A stretch of DNA of 8,325 nt from CAYLOP01 sp964385305 (GCA_964385305.1 CAYLOP010000139.1:1-8325); one strand, 5' to 3'; counted from the first letter of the stretch, positions 1-7,037 are shown. A program made the numbers and translations. Notes: a model not told the origin generated them from the sequence alone.

Positions 1-275
1 AGATACGCCTGCCATCGCGGAAATAGATTCAGTGCCTCTCGTGTACTGTTCTCTTTCATATCCGTATACGGGTCTCTGTTTCCTGCCACTGCTCGCACAA
101 TTCGATGAACCTGATTACCGATCTCGGGTGGTGTACTGCCAGGCTTGACGCTTCCCAGGAGTTCCAGGACACGGTCGAGGATCTCTTTTTGAAGGCGTTC
201 ATCGACGTCACAATATCGGGCGGCATCCAACGCCTGGCGTATGAAACAGGGATAACAGTCCAGATAGGTCTTCAC
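1..275 (-). CDS. DUF89 / ARMT1-like damage-control phosphatase, N-terminal part (runs off left edge)
   Basis: An open frame on the minus strand begins at GTG (275-273) and stays open for 91 codons to the window edge, so the C-terminus is missing. The N-terminus reads VKTYLDCYPCFIRQALDAAR, a CxxC-containing start that I recognise as prokaryotic DUF89 (ARMT1-like) proteins. These are metal-dependent phosphatases thought to remove phosphate from damaged or harmful phosphometabolites. Further family-like stretches are TPPEIGNQVHRIVRAVAGN (about residues 52-70) and DPYTDMKENSTREAL (about 72-86). The metal-site residues of the family lie further downstream and cannot be checked here. The GTG start fits the family start, and only 4 bases separate it from the mrp stop codon. 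The purine-rich end of mrp (GGAGGGG, then AGGAAG) can supply the ribosome binding site, so translational coupling to mrp is likely. Substrate unknown. Confidence 0.82.
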   Translation of the reverse strand, partial: MKTYLDCYPCFIRQALDAARYCDVDERLQKEILDRVLELLGSVKPGSTPPEIGNQVHRIVRAVAGNRDPYTDMKENSTREALNLFPRWQAY

Positions 276-279
276 CTTC

Positions 280-1344
280 CTATGCCCCTCCCGCTTTCAC
301 GCTTGGGACAAGCTCAACCACTTCTTCCACAATCGAAGCGAACAAGTCGATGTTATACGCCTCGATCTCACCAGCATCACAAAGGCGTGAGAGCGCCGGG
401 TCCAACGGCATTCGGCCTAACAGCGGCAAACCAAGCTGCGCGGTTGATTGGGAAACCTGGCTTGGACCAAAAACCTCGATCGTTTCGCCACACTTAGGGC
501 ACTGGACGTAGCTCATATTCTCAACCACACCGAGGATGGGCGCGTTCATCTTCTTCGCCATTCGGGCGGCTTTTCGGACGATCATCCCGGCCAGATCCTG
601 CGGCGACGTCACCAGGACGACCCCATTTAATGGGATTGACTGCATGACGGTCAAAGCTGCATCTGAGGTGCCCGGTGGGAGGTCGACAACCAAATAATCC
701 AGCTGTCCCCACATCACCTCTTCCCAAAATTGTGTGATCGCCCGGCTGATGAGCGGACCTCGCCATACGACGGCTTCCTCTTCATCCGGCAGTAAAAGGT
801 TAATCGACATCACCTTGATCCCTGTCGCCGTCTCCGGGGGGAGAATGCCCAATGAGCCTTGTTGGGGTGGTTTGTGGAGGTTGAACATCATCGGGATGCT
901 TGGGCCGGTGATATCCGCATCCAGCACACCGACTCGAGCGCCTCGACGTTTAAGAGCTACAGCCAAGAGTGCGGCCACTGACGACTTCCCAACACCACCT
1001 TTTCCACTCAAAAAAGCGATCACGTTCCGAATATTGTTTGCTGCCTGCGCAGGCTTCGAGCCCCCACTGGTAGCTGTGTGGAATGCGGCTCGCTCCTGCT
1101 GACTCATCTCACCCAGCCCCACTTGGATCTCCGCTTCTGGCGATAGATCTGCGATCGCTCGCTTAACTCGTTTCACCAGTTCGTCTTTGACGGGAGCATC
1201 CTTGTAGGGCAGCATCAGCTTGAGTGACACATTGCTATCTTCGACAACTAGATCTCCGATCATCCCGAGTTCGACCAGGTTGCGTTCGATCTCAGGGTGC
1301 ATCACCGCATGCAGTGCACCAAAAACCGCTTCTTTTGTGATCAT
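280..1344 (-). CDS. Mrp/NBP35-family Fe-S carrier P-loop ATPase with N-terminal MIP18 (DUF59) domain
   Basis: The 354-residue product is full length for bacterial Mrp (ApbC/NBP35 family), cytosolic ATPases that bind and deliver Fe-S clusters to apoproteins. Residues 1 to about 85 form a MIP18/DUF59 domain (MHPEIERNLVELGMI at 15-29). A Gly/Ala-rich linker follows, then the deviant Walker A GKGGVGKS at 114-121, LDADITGPS at 141-149 and DLPPGTSD at 221-228 (Walker B-like). The paired cysteines C282 and C285 (CPKC) are the conserved pair that bridges a cluster between two subunits of the dimer. The ATG at 1344-1342 is preceded by AAGGAG (1354-1349) with good spacing. It lies 54 bases downstream of padR and 4 bases upstream of the DUF89 gene, so it is the middle gene of a likely operon. 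The family is certain. Whether this copy serves general Fe-S delivery or a specific client is unknown. Symbols such as mrp or apbC are used for homologues, but I leave the symbol empty. Confidence 0.95.
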   Translation of the reverse strand: MITKEAVFGALHAVMHPEIERNLVELGMIGDLVVEDSNVSLKLMLPYKDAPVKDELVKRVKRAIADLSPEAEIQVGLGEMSQQERAAFHTATSGGSKPAQAANNIRNVIAFLSGKGGVGKSSVAALLAVALKRRGARVGVLDADITGPSIPMMFNLHKPPQQGSLGILPPETATGIKVMSINLLLPDEEEAVVWRGPLISRAITQFWEEVMWGQLDYLVVDLPPGTSDAALTVMQSIPLNGVVLVTSPQDLAGMIVRKAARMAKKMNAPILGVVENMSYVQCPKCGETIEVFGPSQVSQSTAQLGLPLLGRMPLDPALSRLCDAGEIEAYNIDLFASIVEEVVELVPSVKAGGA

Positions 1345-1348
1345 TTCT

Positions 1349-1354
1349 CTCCTT
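1349..1354 (-). promoter_or_regulatory. Ribosome binding site of the Mrp gene
   Basis: On the minus strand AAGGAG is followed by AGAA and then ATG (start at 1344). This near-consensus Shine-Dalgarno fixes the start and shows that mrp has its own translation signal within the 54-base padR-mrp gap. Confidence 0.75.
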
Positions 1355-1381
1355 CGTACGACAGTGTCTTGAACGATGAAA

Positions 1382-1399
1382 ATGCTTCTAGAAGGGCAT
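1382..1399. repeat. Imperfect inverted repeat centred on TTCTAGAA in the padR-mrp gap
   Basis: CTTCTAGAAG (1385-1394) is a perfect 10-base palindrome. Flanking ATG and CAT extend it with a 2-base bulge (GG). It begins at the padR stop codon and lies upstream of mrp. It could be a small regulator site, or an mRNA hairpin affecting padR or mrp levels. There is no T-run after it, so it is not a canonical terminator. Confidence 0.35.
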
Positions 1400-1782
1400 C
1401 AATGATAGTCGCCTTCGCCTTCATCCATATGGCGCTCATATGCGCCTAAGATGTTATCGATATCTCCACGTGCCCTATGCAGGTCGTCGATGTGCCCGCT
1501 TAACACCTCATCCCCGAGTGATGTCAGATGGTAGATGCGTCGCGGTGGGCCCTGAGACTGTTCGGTATCCCAACTCGAACGCACCCATCCTTGTGCTTCC
1601 ATCTCGCGCAGAGCCCGGTAAACAATACTCGAGTTAAGGTCACCAAGGCCATAATCCCCAAGTTGCTCAAGAAGGGTATACCCATGCGCAGGCCCATGGT
1701 GCAGAAGGAGCAGCAACGCCGGTTCGAGGATCCCCACCCCTCGTCGCCCCCCTCGCCTTCTCATACGCCGCCTACCTCCCAT
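1399..1782 (-). CDS. PadR-family winged-helix transcriptional repressor
   Basis: The 127-residue protein has the PadR N-terminal winged-helix domain. EPALLLLLHHGPAHGYTLLE occupies about residues 20-39, VYRALREMEAQGWVRSSW about 54-71 (recognition helix and start of the wing), and GPPRRIYHLTSLG 78-90. A short C-terminal helix (about 95-118) would provide dimerisation, which makes it a compact single-domain PadR, followed by an acidic/His tail (DEGEGDYH). Residues 4-14 are very Arg-rich and may contact DNA. The start at 1782 has AGGGAG 7 bases upstream (1795-1790). A second in-frame ATG (M7, at 1764) has GGGAGG 10 bases upstream and is an alternative start that keeps the whole domain. It heads the mrp-DUF89 cluster and probably represses its own promoter (see 1827-1855). 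The effector is unknown. No cysteine or metal site is obvious beyond the His/acidic tail. Confidence 0.93.
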   Translation of the reverse strand: MGGRRRMRRRGGRRGVGILEPALLLLLHHGPAHGYTLLEQLGDYGLGDLNSSIVYRALREMEAQGWVRSSWDTEQSQGPPRRIYHLTSLGDEVLSGHIDDLHRARGDIDNILGAYERHMDEGEGDYH

Positions 1783-1820
1783 CTCTCATCTCCCTCAATC
1801 ACTCCTATCTAGATGACAAC

Positions 1821-1831
1821 AAAGTAACTTT
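1821..1831. promoter_or_regulatory. Candidate PadR operator: palindrome AAAGTAACTTT
   Basis: AAAGT-A-ACTTT is a perfect inverted repeat with a one-base centre. It overlaps the -10 box and the expected transcription start of the predicted padR promoter. PadR proteins commonly repress their own gene by binding inverted repeats at the promoter, so this is a reasonable operator candidate. The assignment rests only on symmetry and position. Confidence 0.4.
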
Positions 1832-1855
1832 ATCACACTATATGCTAATTGTCTA
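1827..1855 (-). promoter_or_regulatory. Predicted sigma-70-type promoter for padR-mrp-DUF89
   Basis: On the minus strand, TAGACA (1855-1850, 5 of 6 matches to TTGACA) is followed by a 17-base spacer and TAAAGT (1832-1827, 4 of 6 matches to TATAAT). Transcription would start near 1820, giving a leader of about 38 bases before the padR ATG. The surrounding stretch, about 1815-1890, is clearly more AT-rich than the rest of the window. Confidence 0.5.
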
Positions 1856-1951
1856 TAGTAAATTTGCATTTATATGTTTATTGAAGATAGTTAAAGCGCC
1901 CTGTCCCCAACCTTAACCAATCCCTACCCAAACGTTCATGGAAATCCCCCG

Positions 1952-1981
1952 TTGAGCAGGTTTGGGCTGAAGGAGTATAAT
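1952..1981 (+). promoter_or_regulatory. Predicted promoter of the TPR gene
   Basis: TTGAGC (1952-1957, 4 of 6) and a perfect TATAAT (1976-1981) are separated by 18 bases. The start of transcription would fall near 1988, about 30 bases before the ATG at 2019. The AAGGAG at 1969-1974 just before the -10 box lies upstream of this start and is not followed by a start codon at useful distance, so it is not read as a ribosome binding site. Confidence 0.5.
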
Positions 1982-2943
1982 TCGAACGCAACGATACGAT
2001 CATTAGACCCGATAAGCGATGGACAGACATCCCATAGAAGTGCAAAAAGAACTACAAGAGCCCGGGCGTTCACGGCTTACTTGTTTCAATGTCGTAGCTG
2101 GCCTTGTCATCTTGCTCTTCATCGGCGCTTCCGCGCTTCAAGCGCTCGATTTCGGAGGCGCCAGCCAGGACGGTGAGGCTAAAACGACCGAAGAGCTCCT
2201 TACACTGGGCATGGAGTCCTTAGAAGCGGAAAACTACGCAGAGGCCATCCAGTACTTCGACGCCGCACAGAAACAAGAGCCTGCAAGGGGGGATATCTAT
2301 CTTTTCTTGGGGCGCGCATATTTCGATCTGGGTCAAATCGACGTCGCTGCAACGAACGTCAATCGAGCGATTGAACTGAACCCCGATCTGGCCGACGCCT
2401 ATTACTACCGAGGCCGGATACTTTTAGAAGACGATCAACCCGATCTCGCGCTATCGGACCTTACGCAAGCCATATACCTCGGAAAGACGACTGCCGAGGC
2501 CTACTACCAACTAGGCATCGCGCATCTCAACCTTCAGCAAATATGGAGCGCCCTTGGCAATTTCAACCTGGCCATTGATCTCGACCCTTCATTCACAGAT
2601 GCATATATCGCCCGTGCTGCAAGTTACCTCAGCATCAGTTTGGATGACCAAGCAATCAAGGACTACAGCAAAGCGTTGGAACAATCACCCAATGCAGTGG
2701 AAATCTACTTCCTGCGCGCGGTTGCCTATTATGATGCACAAGATCTGGAGCATGCGATCGAAGACTGGACGACCGTGATCGAGAGACAGCCGGATCATAC
2801 CGACGCCATCAACAATCGGGGCGTTGCCTATCGCAACCTGGGCAATTACGATGCGTCGTTAGCCGACTTCGATCTGCTGATCAGCTTGCTCCCCGAGCAA
2901 CCCAGGCCTTACAACAATCGTGGCCTTACCCATCTGGGCAGGG

Positions 2944-2979
2944 GCGATTTTGAACAAGCTCAAGCGATTTTGAACAAGC
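2944..2979 (+). repeat. 16-base direct repeat, period 20, at the TPR frameshift
   Basis: GCGATTTTGAACAAGC occurs at 2944-2959 and again at 2964-2979. Both copies encode the D-F-E-Q-A stretch found at two places in one TPR unit, but in different frames because the period is 20, not 21. One extra base between CAAGC and GAT (around 2964-2966) restores a perfect 34-residue repeat, so a one-base deletion inside or next to this direct repeat is the likely lesion. Confidence 0.8.
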
Positions 2980-3418
2980 AATTGAACTCGACCCCGCATT
3001 CGCAGACGTTCATTATCACCTGGGCAACACCTTCAACCTCCAGGGGAGATATGAAGATGCAGCTTCTGCCTATCGCGAAGCGGTGTCGCAGAATGCGGGA
3101 TTCGTTGAGGCATACGTCAATCTTGGCACGACCTATGCCCAGTTGGAAGAGCCAGAACTCGCTCTTGAGAGTTTCAACAGCGCACTGGAATATGCGCCTG
3201 ATGACTTAAACGCCATCTTCAATCGGGCAAACCTGCTGCTCAATAGGGGACAGCTCGAAGCCGCCCTCGAGGATTACAACCATGTGTTGGAACTCAATTC
3301 AAATTTCATACACGCCTATCTCCAGCGCGGCACCCTGTTAACTACCTTGGGGAGTTACGAAGATGCCATCCAGGATCTCACCACCTTCATCGCTGTTGAA
3401 CCCGACAACGCGGATGGA

Positions 3419-3421
3419 TAA
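3419..3421 (+). other. In-frame TAA interrupting TPR unit 13
   Basis: The sequence reads Asn-Ala-Asp-Gly-stop-Asn-Arg-Arg-Ala-Ser-Ala-Tyr. In the other units this position is the aromatic residue of the D-A-Y start, so TAA most simply arose from TAT or TAC by one substitution. The frame stays open and TPR-like on both sides (2966-3418 and 3422-3868). Confidence 0.8.
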
Positions 3422-3919
3422 AATCGCAGGGCGAGCGCTTACCTGAAGCTGGAGGACTATGAGCTCGCGATGACGGATCTCGACAGGACCATCGAACTTG
3501 TCCCCGAATACCCAACAGCCTACTACAACAGGGCTCTAGCTCGCTACAACCTGAAGGAATACCAAGAGAGCCTGCCAGACCTGGATATGGCGATTGAACT
3601 CGACCCCGCTTATACTGACGCCTACCTGGCGCGCGCCAACACTTACGCCATGCTGAAGAAGAACGTATTGGCATTGGAGGACTACGACAGCGTGATTGAG
3701 CTCGACCCAGGTTCCGAACTGGCACTCTACAATCGCGCGGTCATCAACGTCAGCATCAGACGCACAACAGCCGCAAAAGAAGATTTGCGTATGATCCTGG
3801 ACATCAGTACGGACGAGAGCATGATCGAACAGGCGACGGATCTGCTGAAGAAGCTCGGCGTCAACCCATAGTCGTACCAAACCAGGATAACAACCGCACC
3901 ACCAGCCTCCCAAGAAATC

Positions 3920-3961
3920 AAAAAGTCGAGGTGGTTCAAGCTCAACCTCGACTGCGCTTTT
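3920..3961 (-). terminator. Hairpin terminator between the convergent TPR and TIR-WD40 genes
   Basis: A perfect 9-base stem, AGTCGAGGT (3924-3932) and ACCTCGACT (3945-3953), encloses a 12-base loop. On the minus strand the stem ends in a run of five T (3924-3920), which makes it a good intrinsic terminator about 110 bases after the TIR-WD40 stop codon. On the plus strand it is followed by GCGCTTTTC, so it may also weakly terminate the TPR transcript. Nothing else is recognisable in 3872-4062. Confidence 0.7.
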
Positions 3962-4062
3962 CAAGCCAGCTTTAGCAGACGACCAGGACGTAGGTGCCCG
4001 TCTTCTGAATGAGGCTGAGCGTGCGCGTCCCACACCACCGCGCGAAATCGCCAAGTTTACGT

Positions 4063-7026
4063 TCACGGAAGCGTCGGACAGGTCTCTCGATACGGCGTAT
4101 CCCCAACGTAGAAGGACCATTCCTCCTCGGTCAGGTTACGATTGGCCAGAAGACAGGCACGCACATGCCAGGATTGCGGGTCCATATCCCACAGCCGGAT
4201 CGGTCCTTCTCCCGCCGCGGAGGCGAGCCACTTTCCATCCAGACTGAATGCTAGGTAGGTGATCGAGGCATTATGAGCGGTGAGAGGAGAGCCGATCGCC
4301 TGGCCGCTGGCGACATCCCAAAGGCGGATCGTCTGGTCGACGCCGCCGCTTGCGAGCACTTCGCTACCTGCTCCAAACTCTTGGGCGAGCACCCCCTCCG
4401 TGTGCCCAACGAGCGGCTCGAAGACCGCCACCCCCGTCGCGCTCTCAAACAGGATCACATCGTTCCAATTTGGTCCCGCACTGGAAGTAGCCAGGAATTG
4501 CGCGTCAGGGCTGAACGACATGCTGTACCCAGGATTTCCCGTACATGTGAGCGGCAGTCGGCTGCTGCCGTTCTGCTGCAAATCCCAGATATGGATTTCG
4601 TCATCCAGACTGGCGGAATAGATAAACTGGCCATCCGGACTGTATTGCAAGTCGAAGATGTTCTTGCTGTGCGCCTGGAGAGAACCCTGGACCTGCGCCG
4701 ATGCAACATCCGAGAGCACCACTTTGCCATTCCAATCGCCAGAGGCCAGCGAAGTGCCGTCGGGGCTGAAGGCCATCGTCGTAATCCCTCCGGTGTTCGG
4801 GCTGATAATGACATCCTTCTCGCTCCTTCTCTGGACGTACAAGATGTGGATCGTCGAATCTCCCCCTGCTGAAACCAACAGACTTCCATCGGGGCTGAAC
4901 ACCAGGTTCGTCTGGTTCGCCTCCAAGCCCGTGATAGGCTCCCCATCAACCTGGCTGATGGCGGCATCCCAAAAGCGGATCGACCCATCCTCGGCGCTCG
5001 ATGCAAGCGTCTTGTTATCGGGGCTGAAGGCCAGGCTCAGGATCGAGCCGCTGTGTAGGTCGGGTAACAAGCCCTGCCCCAAGTCCCACAGGATGATGTC
5101 GTTGTCCATGCTGGCGGTTGCAAGCTGCCCGCCACTAGGGCTGAAGGCCAAACCAAGAATGGAATCCTTATGTTCTGTGAATGGGGTATAACGCGGTTCA
5201 CCGCTATCAAGGTCCCACAAGATCAAGGTGTCATCGTAACAGCCAGAGGCGAGTGTCTTTCCATCGGGGCTGAAAGCGACGCTGAAGACGCGTTTCTCAT
5301 GAACGGCAAGCGGCTCTCGGACAGATTGGCCGGAAGCTGTGTGCCACAAGTGGATGGTGCCGTCGCTGAATCCCGCCGCCACGACGGTACTGTCGGGGCT
5401 GAAGGCCACGTTGCGGCTCCCCGTGAAGCCCATCGTATCGCCCGGATTGGGGTTGGGATTGGCAAGCCGACGTATGAGCCGCCGGTTGCGGGCATCCCAC
5501 AGGATCACACTGTCATCCCCGCTGGAGGAGGCGATGTACCTGCCATCCGGGCTAAAGGCGACGCTGTCCACCTCCCCGTCGTGTCCACGGAGCGGCGACC
5601 CGATCTGCCGTTCCCCCGCCACATCCCAGAACGTGATCGACCCGTCCTCGCCTGCAGCGATGATCGTCTCGCCGTCCGGGCTGAAAGCGATGCTGTCCCC
5701 AACCGTGCGCAATGGTGCGATCTCCCGCAGATTTTCGAGCCCCGCTTCGGTCACATCCCAGACGATAATGGCGCCTGTCGCCTCGGCTGCAAGCAGCTCC
5801 CCGTCCGGGCTGAACGCTACACAACGCGAGTCGCCCCCCACACCCTCGTCGATCAACGTCCCCAAGGCAGCATCCCAAAGTTTCACCCCGCCACTCAAAC
5901 CACTGGATGCCAGATACCGTCCATCAGGGCTGAACGCGACGCTGCTGACCCATGTGCTGTAGTAGTGTAAGTAGCGTGAGGAAACCTCCGAGCCGCCTGT
6001 GACGACGGTGAGCAGCGCGCCGCGAGTTTGTAAATTGTCATCGAGGGAATATGCCTCTGCGCTGAGCAGCGCAGCGAGATCGGGTTGGACCTCCATCTGC
6101 GCCAACGCTTGCATAGAAAGCGATTTGGAGAGGGCGATGTCCGACTGACGTTGGGCCTCATCACGCTGTGCCTCTGCTTCCACTTGGGCTGTGGCGCGCG
6201 CCTGTGCTTCATCGATAGCTTCGACCTCGGCCGTCGCCCGGGCATGAGATTCAGCGACCGCCTCCGCCTGCGCCGTGGCGCGCTGGTTGGCTTCCGCGAT
6301 GGCGTTCGCCTCCGCCGTAGCGCGCACATGCCCCTCGCTCACCGCCAGGTTGCGCTGGGTCCAAGCCACAACGCCCAACGCGACCGCGAGCACCAGCCCC
6401 ACCAAGACAGCGCCCATCGTAACTCTCTGGCGGCGTGTCGAGGCAGATCGGCTCGCAATGATGTACTGCGTCTGCAGCGCAGTCGGCTGGGGGTCTTTCT
6501 CGGCCGTCTGTGCGAGCCAGGCCTCCGCCTCCACCAGCTCCCGGCCGCGCAGAAGATAGCCACCCTCCTGTTCGCTTCGTTCCCATTCCAGCGCGCGCGT
6601 CTGCAGGCGCGTGTGCCGTTTCACCCAGGCCTGGTCCACCTGGATGGCCGTTATCAATTCCTGGGAGGCTTTCTGGAAAGCCGCATCCTCTTCCTTAAAG
6701 AAGATCCAGTTAAGGGTCGCAAGCCTCGGCGGTACTACGCTTGCGTCGATATCACCGATCACGATAGGGATCAGGCGTTTGTTGTTCTTGGTCGCGTGCG
6801 CGATCTCAAGGCTGCAGATCTCCGAACCTACAGAGGTCGGGCTGATGATGAAGATGAAGCTGTCCGAACCCTCAATGGCTTCATAGACTTCCGCAAGCCA
6901 ATCGGCGCTGGGCGGGATATCCTGCCAGTCGATCCAAGTCTCCAGACCATTGTCCTTCAACGCGCCGTGCAGCAAACGTGCAAAAGCGATATCTTTGCGG
7001 GAATAGGAAATGAAAACGTCTGACAT
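4063..7026 (-). CDS. Membrane-anchored TIR-domain protein with coiled-coil stalk and 14 WD40 blades
   Basis: A 987-residue multidomain protein. Residues 1 to about 128 form a TIR domain: MSDVFISYSRKD at 1-12, WIDWQDIPP at 31-39, and ISPTSVGSEICSLEIAHA at 61-78, with E74 in the position of the catalytic glutamate of NAD+-cleaving TIR domains. An Arg-containing stretch (193-201) precedes one membrane helix at 203-222, suggesting the N-terminus is cytoplasmic. Residues 235-290 are four 14-residue Ala/Glu-rich repeats (predicted coiled coil). LSMQALAQMEVQPDLAALLS (303-322) is an adaptor helix often seen before WD40 arrays. Fourteen WD40 blades (about 355-950) mostly show VAFSPDG...LAS...LWD, enough for two seven-bladed propellers. 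The tail ANRNLTEEEW...GDTPYRETCP is familiar from other bacterial WD40 receptors. The ATG at 7026 has GAGG 5 bases upstream. The likely model is a ligand-sensing propeller controlling a TIR effector; the ligand and NADase activity are inferred. It is divergent from the gene at 7389. Confidence 0.93.
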   Translation of the reverse strand: MSDVFISYSRKDIAFARLLHGALKDNGLETWIDWQDIPPSADWLAEVYEAIEGSDSFIFIISPTSVGSEICSLEIAHATKNNKRLIPIVIGDIDASVVPPRLATLNWIFFKEEDAAFQKASQELITAIQVDQAWVKRHTRLQTRALEWERSEQEGGYLLRGRELVEAEAWLAQTAEKDPQPTALQTQYIIASRSASTRRQRVTMGAVLVGLVLAVALGVVAWTQRNLAVSEGHVRATAEANAIAEANQRATAQAEAVAESHARATAEVEAIDEAQARATAQVEAEAQRDEAQRQSDIALSKSLSMQALAQMEVQPDLAALLSAEAYSLDDNLQTRGALLTVVTGGSEVSSRYLHYYSTWVSSVAFSPDGRYLASSGLSGGVKLWDAALGTLIDEGVGGDSRCVAFSPDGELLAAEATGAIIVWDVTEAGLENLREIAPLRTVGDSIAFSPDGETIIAAGEDGSITFWDVAGERQIGSPLRGHDGEVDSVAFSPDGRYIASSSGDDSVILWDARNRRLIRRLANPNPNPGDTMGFTGSRNVAFSPDSTVVAAGFSDGTIHLWHTASGQSVREPLAVHEKRVFSVAFSPDGKTLASGCYDDTLILWDLDSGEPRYTPFTEHKDSILGLAFSPSGGQLATASMDNDIILWDLGQGLLPDLHSGSILSLAFSPDNKTLASSAEDGSIRFWDAAISQVDGEPITGLEANQTNLVFSPDGSLLVSAGGDSTIHILYVQRRSEKDVIISPNTGGITTMAFSPDGTSLASGDWNGKVVLSDVASAQVQGSLQAHSKNIFDLQYSPDGQFIYSASLDDEIHIWDLQQNGSSRLPLTCTGNPGYSMSFSPDAQFLATSSAGPNWNDVILFESATGVAVFEPLVGHTEGVLAQEFGAGSEVLASGGVDQTIRLWDVASGQAIGSPLTAHNASITYLAFSLDGKWLASAAGEGPIRLWDMDPQSWHVRACLLANRNLTEEEWSFYVGDTPYRETCPTLP
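4177..5964 (-). repeat. Array of 14 WD40-encoding repeats
   Basis: The DNA shows about 14 repeats of roughly 120 bases. On the plus strand the recurring core is GGGCTGAA(A/G)GC, the complement of the Ala-Phe-Ser-Pro codons. The blades end at VKLWD (381-385), IIVWD, ITFWD, VILWD, IHLWH, LILWD, IILWD, IRFWD, IHILY, VVLSD, IHIWD, VILFE, IRLWD and IRLWD (943-947). Blades 9, 10 and 12 are the most degenerate. Copy-to-copy identity is modest, so the array is old rather than a recent expansion. Confidence 0.9.
6157..6324 (-). repeat. Four tandem 14-residue (42-base) repeats encoding a coiled-coil stalk
   Basis: Residues 235-248, 249-262, 263-276 and 277-290 each begin with RATA followed by Q or E and alternate Ala with Glu or Gln. 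Units include RATAEANAIAEANQ and RATAQAEAVAESHA. Fourteen residues equal two heptads, so a continuous amphipathic helix starting 12 residues after the membrane segment is expected. Confidence 0.85.
6361..6420 (-). other. Single transmembrane helix of the TIR-WD40 protein
   Basis: Residues 203-222 (TMGAVLVGLVLAVALGVVAW) are uncharged and strongly hydrophobic. They are preceded by RSASTRRQR, which by the positive-inside rule keeps the TIR domain in the cytoplasm and puts the stalk and propellers outside. Confidence 0.8.
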
Positions 7027-7037
7027 ATTCGCCTCAT

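Larger units (their letters stand above)
2019..3871 (+). pseudogene. Membrane-anchored 16-unit TPR protein gene, broken by a frameshift and a stop codon
   Basis: The reading frame starts at ATG 2019, immediately after an in-frame TAA (2013-2015), with only a weak ribosome binding site. Residues 22-43 form one hydrophobic helix (CFNVVAGLVILLFIGASAL), a signal anchor that would place the repeats outside the membrane. From residue 58 the protein is a run of tetratricopeptide repeats (protein-protein interaction superhelix), e.g. DAYYYRGRILLEDDQPDLAL. The frame is lost near 2964-2966. The original frame then runs through about 80 unrelated residues to TAA at 3207-3209, while clear TPR sequence continues from 2966 in another frame. 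That frame meets TAA at 3419-3421, where repeat alignment expects a Tyr codon, and then continues to TAG at 3869-3871. With both lesions repaired the product is about 617 residues with 16 units of exactly 34 residues. A truncated protein (about 316 genuine residues, 7.5 repeats) could still be made. Partners and function are unknown. Sequencing error at both sites cannot be excluded. Confidence 0.85.

Noticed and set aside
105..497. Plus-strand ORF of 130 residues
   Set aside because: It lies opposite the DUF89 start and the 3' end of mrp, both of which have strong family sequence; its own translation has no recognisable features.
1440..1812. Plus-strand ORFs opposite padR (1440-1637 and 1528-1812)
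   Set aside because: The minus strand carries a full PadR domain with start and ribosome binding site; the plus-strand translations are low-complexity.
2964..3421. Programmed frameshift or stop-codon readthrough making a full-length TPR protein
   Set aside because: No slippery heptamer followed by a stem-loop is seen at 2964, and the TAA context has no known recoding signal. Two independent lesions in one gene fit decay or sequence error better.
4177..5964. Regular ~120-base repeats as a CRISPR-like or satellite array
   Set aside because: The period and conserved core are explained by WD40 blade codons in one long reading frame; spacers are coding and not unique short segments.
4273..5970. 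Several long plus-strand ORFs (4273-4872, 4658-5191, 5170-5970, 5339-5962)
   Set aside because: They are antisense shadows of the WD40 array. Repeated codons of the blades (SPDG and its neighbours) produce long open antisense frames with repetitive, Pro/Ser-rich translations.
6085..7023. Plus-strand ORF of 312 residues
   Set aside because: Antisense to the TIR, membrane and stalk segments, whose domain signals are unmistakable on the minus strand; no family features in its own translation.
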